DNA of 64,000 bases from Halichondria panicea (lineage: Eukaryota; Porifera; Demospongiae; Suberitida; Halichondriidae). A program made the position numbers and the translations under genes. Shown here in pieces: positions 12,401 through 24,400 of the stretch (position 1 is the first letter of the stretch; every line of letters begins with the position of its first letter). The DNA lies in assembly GCF_963675165.1 (NCBI RefSeq), contig NC_087386.1, forward strand, positions 6,454,066-6,518,065, read 5' to 3'. Below the pieces are notes generated by a model. The model saw only the letters and a list, made by a program, of their open reading frames with translations. It searched no databases and had not been told where the DNA came from.

Positions 12401-15400
12401 AGTAGTGGGAGCAATCCTGAGGTCTAGGGTGTCTTTGTCTTCCATCTCTAGCTCTCTTAGCAAAGCCATGTGGGAGAATGTCCTTCTTTTTTGCCTCCAC
12501 CATGTGCTTAAAAGTGGAGACAAGAAAGAAGATTTCACTCAGTGCATGTACAGTGTCACAATTTTTTTTAAACCTCTGTAAAAAAACAGTACCATTTTTT
12601 TAAAACCCTCTGTAAAAAAAACAGCATCATTTTTTAAAACACACCTCTGTAAAAAAACAGCACAATTTTTTTAACCTTAATACATCTGTGATAAATCTAT
12701 GAGCCTTCTAACCTACAATGCATGAGGATCAATGCCTGCTCTGAGTCAGCTGCATATGCTACAGCAGTACAGTAGACACCCTCAATACAGAGCTGAGATC
12801 TGCTTGTTTGCACAATTAAGACGTTAAAATCTTTAAATTCTTGTCTTGTGAATGCTTTGAAGATAGAGGCAATCATTTATGGAAACGCTTTTATCAGCTG
12901 AATCATTCAGAAATGCTTGGCTTGCTTTAGTAAGCCAAACAAAGCCCTCTCTGTCAACATATTTGCTCAATATACCAATTAAAGTGAAATTCTGTGATGA
13001 TGAGAGATGGCAGGTGATTAAGAAGACGAAGAGAGAGAGGAAGTGAAGAGTGAAGAGTGAACTAGACAGAGGAGGCTTGTGGCATATCAGTGACAGAACG
13101 TACAACCTATTCTATACGACATCTGAGCTCTTATTTACAACCCAGTTTAATTGTCAACCCAAGTAAATCAATTCAGTTATGCCAAACCTCTCAATGGAGC
13201 ATGTTTGGGGGTAACTTAGACAATTATGACAGAAAAGAACTACTGGAAAAGGTTGTTAGGAAACTATACTGCAGCTAAAAAAAGGAAAGGACTACATATT
13301 ATATCGATACTGTTAGTTCAAATTGTTTATTCCCTTGTTTGTCTACAATTAAGGATCGAGTGGTTCATCCATTTTGATGACAAGGGACTTAGACTTTCAA
13401 TATAGACCCTTTTCTCTGCATGTTGAAAGAGACGACAAATGCATCCTTCGAATTCTCTGCTTTATAATTTATATGCTTTGGAATTTTTCGCCTGATACAT
13501 CCCAAGATGAAACTTCCTCGGCATACTCAAATCAACTGCACAAAATGACTGGGGATAGAGGACACTTTTGATACCGATATGTTTCAGTTTAATAAATACC
13601 CTATAATTACATAATGTACCTATCAATGTATTGCCCTACTACCCCCCCCAAGGACATGCGGGGAATTTGACTTGAAACGGGGGATTCTACCTGGCCTTGC
13701 ATCGTAAAGACTACAACCTGTGCAACTGCTTGGGGCTCAAAAAACCCCATGTTGATGGGGGGGGGATATTGAACCCACCATGAGGAATTTAACATGGGGT
13801 ATACAGGAGCATAGCCAGGATTTTTTGGAAAAGGGGGCAAAATGTATCAGCCGCGCAGCGCCGAAATTTTGACCATAAGCCACGCCTTTTAATTATGACA
13901 TCATAATTGACTTCTCTATTAGTTGGGTGCGGCCTTATGCATAGAAGAAGCTAACGGTAGCAAAGAACAAGAACTGTCTATAGATTTAGACCAGAATAGC
14001 TCACAGTTTAGGGACTAAATCGTTTTGCTTGCCTACTAGCTAGCTAACTGCAGCAAGATTCGGAAGAAAGGGAGTGCTCAGCAAGATAATTAACCTGAGC
14101 TGAGTATAGTAGAGATCCAGAAAAAGGGGGGGCATTTGCCCCCTTTGCCACCCACTGGCTACGCCACTGGTATACGTATGGTCAAGTTCTCCATGTTAGC
14201 TCCACCCCTCCCTAGGGGAGGGGGGTAGTGGGGTAACACATTGATAGGCGTATAAGTATTTCTCAGTTACGTCCATATCCAAGCCACATAACTTTAAAAC
14301 TGAACTTTCAACCATTATTAGTAAAACCAGTAGGTTTTACATAGGATTGGCAGTGGGTATGCCTGTGTTTAGCACATATTTTAACTCCTGCGCTCAGGGA
14401 AAGGCCACATCAAGAAACTGAATGGATCGACAGATAGTTTAGTTAGCCTTTACTCTCTTTGTATCTCTCATTTCATAATTCATGAACGTTTTAATAAACG
14501 AATATTGTCATTTTAAAAATTGTACTATTTCGACGTTTCACCGCTATTTGTCTGACTGACTAGGTAAGTAAGTAAGTTTCTTGCCCAGCATTTGCTCCAA
14601 GTACAGCCATCTCCAGGACATTCTGCACAGGGTTTCTAAACGACTACAACCTGGATTACAAAGCGCTTCTTCAGATTTGCGATTGCTTCCACAAGGCAGA
14701 TGACCTCTCAGGCTCTACTTCTCTTACCTAGACAATTCCGCCATCTTTAATGACTCAGCAATTGTGTTGTGGCCAAATAATAGATAAGCGTGGCTAAGAA
14801 ACCTGAACCTGTTGTGCCACAAATTCTGAATTCAGTGCTGTGCTTGCCTGAGCCAGAGGTGTTGCTTTTCTTCACACTGTTCAGCTCTAGCTCCCTTCCT
14901 CTGACAGGTATGCTATATGCACTGGCTAGATATCATGCTCTTGAAATAACTTAAACATATCAAGCAATAATTATAAATAATTACTCATTACTATGTTAGT
15001 CCGGTATTCTCTTCATGAACTTCTGTACTGCCTCTTAACGTTCCACTTATGCATGTCATGATATGTAAATTTATACTTCTGTACTGAAAAAGAAAGGGAA
15101 TCCGACTATAAAAAAATTTGCAATGTGAACAATTGCTAGGATTGGCCGGGAGAACCACCAAAAAGCGTGGAAACAAAAAATCAGACGAGAGTATAACTCC
15201 AATCCGTTACAAGGTCATGAACATGTACAAAATACATTATATATAGACTGTGTTCCAGATCCATCTACCAGCTTCCATCACCACATCATTCCATGCAGGT
15301 CACCAGTACTGCATGTCACTACGCAAGGATGGACTGCATGTGTATCAGTGGCAGATCCAGAAGGGGTTCTTTGGGTTCAATTGAACCCCACTTTGAGAAA

Positions 15401-18400
15401 GAAATGAAATGTGTATCCCCTGACACTGATTAGTGTAGATAGTCATGTGATATTGTATAATGAGAATAGTTGGATGGCATTGCACTTCGCTCTGCACTAG
15501 AACGCTAGCTATTGGTAGCTGCAAGGCTCTGCTGACTTGCAACCATTAATTTTAGACTTGAACTTTGGCATCGATCATTTTTAACAAAAATCATCGTCGA
15601 TCATTAGAGTTTCCCTGTGATTCTAGATTATGCATGCAGCAAAATTAAACATGTTCTCATAATCAGGGGCGGATCCAGGAATTTTGAAAAGGGGGGGGCA
15701 AGTTTGAAGAAAATGTTTACTACAAAAAATGTCAACAGTTTTTTTAAGCCCAGCCAGTGTGATTATGGATTGATTGATGACAGTATGACATACATAGTAG
15801 CAGGAGATAGCAGAAATGGATGGAATCATCTTGCTCTTCAGCTTCAAAAGTCTACAACTAGAGATCGTCTGCTGTTCTACATGTGCAATAATTGATTGCT
15901 GCTCTAAGTCACACCCACTTCATGAGCTAGTTTTATTCGAGCTGGTCAGAAAGGGGGTGCACGTGCCCCTTGTGCCCTGCACTGGATCCGCCACTGATAA
16001 TTGTAATCAATGTGTGTATAAAAGCTAGCTTAATTATATGTAGCTTTGGCACCTCCACCGAGGCATCAGCGCTTTCATTGGTTTTGTTGTACAAACACAT
16101 TTCCCACAACATGCTGTTTACATTGTTTTCCTCCATGTACAGTTTGGACGGACCCCTCTTAGGACAGCCAGTGTTAGTGGTCACCAAAAATGTATGGAGC
16201 TCCTAATCAATGCTGGGGCCAATGTTGATATACCCAATAAGGTGAGTGTAAGTAGCTTTATATACACACATCTCAGAGGCCACTAGCCACAGAGCCTCCC
16301 CATGTTCTGTTGACCTGGTTCATTAGACACCAGAGCTAGTCATGTTTGTGTAGAGAGCACTCAGAGAAGGTCCGACAAACTGTGCGCCTAACATTAATTT
16401 TTGCTGGATCAGCATTTTCATATAACTTGCCTTTAGATGCTTTAGAGGTACGTGTAGACTTAGTCCTCTGTCTTGTATTGTTAGGTCTAGTTTTAGTAAT
16501 AGGAGCTCTAAACTCTTTCAATAACATCTGTATAAAGACAAATTTAGCAAATTTTAATTCTAGGCGTACGGTTCTCGGACTTCCTCTGGAGAGCACTGGT
16601 AGTTGGTGTATCCCCTGACATTAGTGTAGATAGTCATGTGATATTGTATAATGAGAATAGTTGGACGGCATTGCACTTTGCCATGGTTGGTAGTTAGCTC
16701 TGCACTAGAACGCTAGCTATTGGTAGCTGCAAGAGTGAGAAGAGAGCTGCAAGGCTCTGCTGACTTGCAACCATTAATTTTAGACTTGAACTTTGGCATC
16801 AATCATTTTTAACAAAAATCATCGTCGATCATTAGAGTTTCCCTGTGATTCTAGATTATGCATGCAGCAAAATTAAACATGTTCTCATAATCAGGGGCGG
16901 ATCCAGGAATTTTGAAAAGGGGGGGGCAAGTTTGAAGAAAATGTTTACTACAAAAAATGTCAACAGTTTTTTTAAGCCCAGCCAGTGTGATTATGGATTG
17001 ATTGATGACAGTATGACATACATATAGTAGCAGGAGATAGCAGAAATGGATGGAATCATCTTGCTCTTCAGCTTCAAAAGTCTACAACTAGAGATCGTCT
17101 GCTGTTCTGCATGTGCAATAATTGATTGCTGCTCTAAGTCACACCCACTTCATGAGCTAGTTTTATTCGAGCTGGTCAGAAAGGGGGTGCACGTGCCCCT
17201 TGTGCTCTGCACTGGATCCGCCACTGATAATTGTAATCAATGTGTGTATAAAAGCTAGCTTAATTATATGTAGCTTTGGCACCTCCACCGAGGCATCAGC
17301 GCTTTCATTGGTTTTGTTGTACAAACACATTTCCCACAACATGCTGTTTACATTGTTTTCCTCCATGTACAGTTGGGACAGACCCCTCTTTGGACAGCCA
17401 GTGATAGTCATCTCCAAAAATGTATGGAGCTCCTAATCGATGCTGGGGCCAATGTTGATATACCCGAAGAGGTGAGTGTAAGTAGCTGTGTACATACATC
17501 TCAGAGGCCACTAGCCACAGAGCCTCCCCATGTTCTGTTGACCTGGTTCATTAGACACCAGAGCTAGTCATGTTTGTGTAGAGAGCACTCAGAGAAGGTC
17601 CGACAACCTGTGCGCCTAACATTAATTTTTGCTGAATCAGCATTTTCATATAACTTGCCTTTAGAGGTACGTGTAGACTTATTCCTCTGTCTTGTATTGT
17701 TAGGTCTAGTGCTCTAAACTCTTTCAATAACATCTGTATAAAGACAAATTCAGCAAATTTTAATTCTAGGTACGGTTCTCGGACTTCCTCTGGAGAGCAC
17801 TGGTAGTTGGTGTATCCCCTGACATTAGCGTAGATAGTCATGTGGTATTGTATAATGAGAATAGTTTGACGGCATTGCACTTTGCCATGGTTGGTAGTTA
17901 GCTCTGCACTAGAACGCTAGCTATTGGTAGCTGCAAGAGTGAGAAGAGAGCTGCAAGGCTCTGCTGACTTGCAACCATTAATTTTAGACTTGAACTTTGG
18001 CATCAATCATTTTTAACAAAAATCATCGTCGATCATTAGTAATAACTGATGGAGATTATAGCTTTGTTGGGAGAAGTAGGATTGAGTGTAAGTAGCTGTA
18101 CACACATCTCAGAGGCCATTAGCCACAGAGCCTCCCCATTTTCTGTTGACCTGGTCCTTTAGACACCAGAGCTAGTCATGTTTGTGTAGAGAGCACTCAG
18201 AGAAGGTCCGACAACCTGTGCGCCTAACATTAATTTTTGCTGAATCAGCATTTTCATAGCTGGTCCAGTTGCTGTGATATATAATTATATGGTTTATGGT
18301 CTATAACAGAACAACCAGACAGCTCTGCATGTAGCCAGTAGACATGGACATGATGAGATAGTGAGGGTCCTCTGCTGTGACATTAGTGTAGATAGTCATG

Positions 18401-21400
18401 TGATATTGTATGAGTGATATTGTGTAATGAGTGGATCTGTACTATCTTGACTCTGTACAGGATGGATTCACTGCGTTGATTGCAGCTGCTCAGGAGGGTC
18501 ATGTGAGGACAGTGGAATTGTTGATTGCGGCAAAAGCTGGAGTTGACATTCAAAATAAGGTGAGATTTACCGCTTGTCTGTTAGTAATTATTTGGATGTG
18601 TACAGAATGGATCCACAGCATTGTACATGGCCAGTAAGAATGGTCACTGTGGAGTTGTTAGAATGTTGTTGGAGGCCAAGGCTGACGTTCACAACAAGAA
18701 TAATGTGTGCATGGTGGTGTTTGTGTACTCTGCTGATTCCATGGTTGAGTGTGTGTACTGTCACCTCTGTGTTAGCCTCGTTCCCAAGCCGATTTTTTCG
18801 AGGGGGAAAAGGCGTGGTGTCCATTGCTTGGGTGTTAGTGCGCATGGTAATCGTGCACAAATAATGTAAAACTTTTGCAAACTAGTCCTTTTACTAGGAA
18901 TATGTTCCGTAATAATTATGTACTTCCATACTGAAGCTATGGCTTACGCCCTCTATTGCGTTGGCCAAGAAAGCTTGTACACTTATAGTCTAAAGTCTGA
19001 GGCCAGTAGTCTCTCATCTACCTCTAGTTCTACGATGGTCGTATGGTCGGGTTGTCTTCTCAAGCAGCAGTTAGAAGTAGACGAGAGCCTCTTCTGGCTT
19101 CAGACTAGTGTGCAAGCCTTCTTGATCAACACAATAGAAGCACAGCACGGTAGATAGGAGGGAAAGAAGGGAATTCCCCATAGAGCACTGGTAGTTGGTG
19201 TATCCCCTGACATTAGTGTAGATAGTCATGTGATATTGTATAATGAGAATAGTTGGACGGCATTGCACTTTGCCATGGTTGGTAGTTAGCTCTGCACTAG
19301 AACGCTAGCTATTGGTAGCTGCAAGAGTGAGAAGAGAGCTGCAAGGCTCTGCTGACTTGCAACCATTAATTTTAGACTTGAACTTTGGCATCAATCATTT
19401 TTAACAAAAATCATCGTCGATCATTAGTAATAACTGATGGAGATTATAGCTTTGTTGGGAGAAGTAGGATTGAGTGTAAGTAGCTGTACACACATCTCAG
19501 AGGCCATTAGCCACAGAGCCTCCCCATTTTCTGTTGACCTGGTCCATTAGACACCAGAGCTAGTCATGTTTGTGTAGAGAGCACTCAGAGAAGGTCCGAC
19601 AACCTGTGCGCCTAACATTAATTTTTGCTGAATCAGCATTTTCATAGCTGGTCCAGTTGCTGTGATATATAATTATATGGTTTATGGTCTATAACAGAAC
19701 AACCAGACAGCTCTGCATGTAGCCAGTAGACATGGACATGATGAGATAGTGAGGGTCCTCTGCTGTGACATTAGTGTAGATAGTCATGTGATATTGTATG
19801 AGTGATATTGTGTAATGAGTGGATCTGTACTATCTTGACTCTGTACAGGATGGATTCACTGCGTTGATTGCAGCTGCTCAGGAGGGTCATGTGAGGACAG
19901 TGGAATTGTTGATTGCGGCAAAAGCTGGAGTTGACATTCAAAATAAGGTGAGATTTACCGCTTGTCTGTTAGTAATTATTTGGATGTGTACAGAATGGAT
20001 CCACAGCATTGTACATGGCCAGTAAGAATGGTCACTGTGGAGTTGTTAGAATGTTGTTGGAGGCCAAGGCTGACGTTCACAACAAGAATAATGTGTGCAT
20101 GGTGGTGTTTGTGTACTCTGCTGATTCCATGGTTGAATGTGTGTACTGTCACCTCTGTGTTAGCCTCGTTCCCAAGCCGATTTTTTCGAGGGGGAAAAGG
20201 CGTGGTGTCCATTGCTTGGGTGTTAGTGCGCATGGTAATCGTGCACAAATAATGTAAAACTTTTGCAAACTAGTCCTTTTACTAGGAATATGTTCCGTAA
20301 TAATTATGTACTTCCATACTGAAGCTATGGCTTACGCCCTCTATTGCGTTGGCCAAGAAAGCTTGTACACTTATAGTCTAAAGTCTGAGGCCAGTAGTCT
20401 CTCATCTACCTCTAGTTCTACGATGGTCGTATGGTCGGGTTGTCTTCTCAAGCAGCAGTTAGAAGTAGACGAGAGCCTCTTCTGGCTTCAGACTAGTGTG
20501 CAAGCCTTCTTGATCAACACAATAGAAGCACAGCACGGTAGATAGGAGGGAAAGAAGGGAATTCCCCATAGAGCACTGGTAGTTGGTGTATCCCCTGACA
20601 TTAGTGTAGATAGTCATGTGATATTGTATAATGAGAATAGTTGGACGGCATTGCACTTTGCCATGGTTGGTAGTTAGCTCTGCACTAGAACGCTAGCTAT
20701 TGGTAGCTGCAAGAGTGAGAAGAGAGCTGCAAGGCTCTGCTGACTTGCAACCATTAATTTTAGACTTGAACTTTGGCATCAATCATTTTTAACAAAAATC
20801 ATCGTCGATCATTAGTAATAACTGATGGAGATTATAGCTTTGTTGGGAGAAGTAGGATTGAGTGTAAGTAGCTGTACACACATCTCAGAGGCCATTAGCC
20901 ACAGAGCCTCCCCATTTTCTGTTGACCTGGTCCATTAGACACCAGAGCTAATCATGTTTGTGTAGAGAGCACTCAGAGAAGGTCCGACAACCTGTGCGCC
21001 TAACATTAATTTTTGCTGAATCAGCATTTTCATAGCTGGTCCAGTTGCTGTGATATATAATTATATGGTTTATGGTCTATATATAACAGAACAACCAGAC
21101 AGCTCTGCATGTAGCCAGTAGACATGGACATGATGAGATAGTGAGGGTCCTCTGCTGTGACATTAGTGTAGATAGTCATGTGATATTGTATGAGTGATAT
21201 TGTGTAATGAGTGGATCTGTACTATCTTGACTCTGTACAGGATGGATTCACTGCGTTGATTGCAGCTGCTCAGGAGGGTCATGTGAGGACAGTGGAATTG
21301 TTGATTGCGGCAAAAGCTGGAGTTGACATTCAAAATAAGGTGAGATTTACCGCTTGTCTGTTAGTAATTATTTGGATGTGTACAGAATGGATCCACAGCA

Positions 21401-24400
21401 TTGTACATGGCCAGTAAGAATGGTCACTGTGGAGTTGTTAGAATGTTGTTGGAGGCCAAGGCTGACGTTCACAACAAGAATAATGTGTGCATGGTGGTGT
21501 TTGTGTACTCTGCTGATTCCATGGTTGAGTGTGTGTACTGTCACCTCTGTGTTAGCCTCGTTCCCAAGCCGATTTTTTCGAGGGGGAAAAGGCGTGGTGT
21601 CCATTGCTTGGGTGTTAGTGCGCATGGTAATCGTGCACAAATAATGTAAAACTTTTGCAAACTAGTCCTTTTACTAGGAATATGTTCCGTAATAATTATG
21701 TACTTCCATACTGAAGCTATGGCTTACGCCCTCTATTGCGTTGGCCAAGAAAGCTTGTACACTTATAGTCTAAAGTCTGAGGCCAGTAGTCTCTCATCTA
21801 CCTCTAGTTCTACGATGGTCGTATGGTCGGGTTGTCTTCTCAAGCAGCAGTTAGAAGTAGACGAGAGCCTCTTCTGGCTTCAGACTAGTGTGCAAGCCTT
21901 CTTGATCAACACAATAGAAGCACAGCACGGTAGATAGGAGGGAAAGAAGGGAATTCCCCATAGAGCACTGGTAGTTGGTGTATCCCCTGACATTAGTGTA
22001 GATAGTCATGTGATATTGTATAATGAGAATAGTTGGACGGCATTGCACTTTGCCATGGTTGGTAGTTAGCTCTGCACTAGAACGCTAGCTATTGGTAGCT
22101 GCAAGAGTGAGAAGAGAGCTGCAAGGCTCTGCTGACTTGCAACCATTAATTTTAGACTTGAACTTTGGCATCAATCATTTTTAACAAAAATCATCGTCGA
22201 TCATTAGAGTTTCCCTGTGATTCTAGATTATGCATGCAGCAAAATTAAACATGTTCTCATAATCAGGGGCGGATCCAGGAATTTTGAAAAGGGAGGGGCA
22301 AGTTTGAAGAAAATGTTTACTACAAAAAATGTCAACAGTTTTTTTAAGCCCTGCCAGTGTGATTATGGATTGATTGATGACAGTATGACATACATAGTAG
22401 CAGGAGATAGCAGAAATGGATGGAATCATCTTGCTCTTCAGCTTCAAAAGTCTACAACTAGAGATCGTCTGCATGTGCAATAATTGATTGCTGCTCTAAG
22501 TCACACCCACTTCATGAGCTAGTTTTATTCGAGCTGGTCAGAAAGGGGGTGCACGTGCCCCTTGTGCCCTGCACTGGATCCGCCACTGATAATTGTAATC
22601 AATGTGTGTATAAAAGCTAGCTTAATTATGTAGCTTTGGCACCTCCACCGAGGCATCAGCGCTTTCATTGGTTTTGTTGTACAAACACATTTCCCACAAC
22701 ATGCTGTTTACATTGTTTTCCTCCATGTACAGTTGGGACGGACCCCTCTTTGGACAGCCAGTTTCAATGGTCACCAGAAATGTATGGAGCTCCTAATCGA
22801 TGCTGGGGCCAATGTTGATATACCCGAAGAGGTGAGTGTAAGTAGCTGTGTACACACATCTCAGAGGCCACTAGCCACAGAGCCTCCCCATGTTCTGTTG
22901 ACCTGGTTCATTAGACACCAGAGCTAGTCATGTTTGTGTAGAGAGCACTCAGAGAAGGTCCGACAACCTGTGCGCCTAACATTAATTTTTACTGAATCAG
23001 CATTTTCATATAACTTGCCTTTAGAGGTACGTGTAGACTTAGTCCTCTGTCTTGTATTGTTAGGTCTAGTTTTAGTAATAGGAGCTCTAAACTCTTTCAA
23101 TAACATCTGTATAAAGACAAATTCAGCAAATTTTAATAGTCCTATTCGTTTAAGAGCCTGGAATTTTGATTGCTATTTGAACGCCCACTAACTACTTCCT
23201 GTATAGCTTCCGCAGTAAAATTGTGCTGAGCTGGCACACCCTTTTACATTGTGTACATGCATATTGTTATCTATATTGTTATATGGTAGTGTTTTGTGGC
23301 TTACCAGGCCCTCAAGACAAAGATGATTCTGCCAGGAGGATCTGGATCTGGATCTTGGATATTATTTTCTCACACATAGGGGAATGAGCGCGCATGCGCA
23401 TTACATCCACGGGAATAATTAAAGGGTGTGTCCAAAGAGATCAATTTCACAAATGGCTACGGCTAGCTAGCTGTTTTAACAGATATTTTCTGAGTATTGT
23501 AGCTAACAAAAAGCTAGCGCTTTAGTGCAAGGCTAACTCATATGTTGAATAGAAAGTTTGTGCGGACAGATGATGCTATGAAAGATTCTGAAGAGACTGC
23601 AACAGCCTTCAATGTGAGTCAAACTAGCCATAACTCGAGAAAGAAGCTTTAGTTTGCAAAATCCACGAATCAAAATCCAAGAGAACGTGGCTAGAAGCCT
23701 ATAGAAGCTGTTAGCTTTCGTCGCATTGCAACCGTTGAGCAGTTACAGCTGGAACAAACACACAGACAGACAGACACATACACACACACAGTCAGCTTTA
23801 CCGTATCCCTCGTGCGGCTACGCATCGAGGCATAATAACTGATGGAGATTATAGCTTTGTTGGGAGAAGTAGGATTGAGTGTAAGTAGCTGTACACACAT
23901 CTCAGAGGCCATTAGCCACAGAGCCTCCCCATTTTCTGTTGACCTGGTCCATTAGACACCAGAGCTAGTCATGTTTGTGTAGAGAGCACTCAGAGAAGGT
24001 CCGACAACCTGTGCGCCTAACATTAATTTTTGCTGAATCAGCATTTTCATAGCTGGTCCAGTTGCTGTGATATATAATTATATGGTTTATGGTCTATAAC
24101 AGAACAACCAGACAGCTCTGCATGTAGCCAGTAGACATGGACATGATGAGATAGTGAGGGTCCTCTGCTGTGACATTAGTGTAGATAGTCATGTGATATT
24201 GTATGAGTGATATTGTGTAATGAGTGGATCTGTACTATCTTGACTCTGTACAGGATGGATTCACTGCGTTGATTGCAGCTGCTCAGGAGGGTCATGTGAG
24301 GGCAGTGGAATTGTTGATTGCGGCAAAAGCTGGAGTTGACATTCAAAATAAGGTGAGATTTACCGCTTGTCTGTTAGTAATTATTTGGATGTGTACAGAA

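Larger units (their letters stand above)
9660..12690 (-). mobile_element. pogo/Tigger-group DNA transposon with tandem-repeat inverted ends
   Basis: A ~3-kb element. On the left, five ~35-40-bp units of the type aaatgatgctgttttttaca-gaggg lie at 9,680-9,846. On the right, 3-4 units of the reverse complement lie at 12,557-12,672. Between them is a minus-strand transposase relic of the CENP-B/pogo type, and a later 233-bp MITE sits at 11,729-11,961. I could not fix the outermost bases or a target duplication. The transposase is broken, so the copy is dead. Confidence 0.75.
17794..21964 (+). repeat. Tandem triplication, ~1.39-kb unit with C', A and B ankyrin exons
   Basis: Three near-identical units start at about 17,794, 19,184 and 20,572. 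Spacing between equivalent exon starts is 1,388 and 1,392 nt. Only scattered differences are visible, such as a 4-nt expansion of a TA run before 21,090 and a g/a change near 20,136. Each unit holds a truncated C exon, a full A and a full B, plus a shortened MITE family 3. The near-identity points to recent expansion or to an assembly artefact. Confidence 0.9.

Noticed and set aside
12833-13571. Frames of 60-100 codons on both strands
   Set aside because: No domain, no splice pattern and no repeat relationship; treated as chance open frames.
15617-15895. Open frames of 60-92 codons repeated at each MITE family 1 copy (both strands)
   Set aside because: They span the MITE and its terminal repeats, change with small indels and have no domain; they are chance frames in a repeated element.
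18588-18860. Minus-strand 90-codon frame repeated in each 1.39-kb unit
   Set aside because: It is antisense to the B exon and its downstream intron; the supported coding is on the plus strand with clear splice borders.
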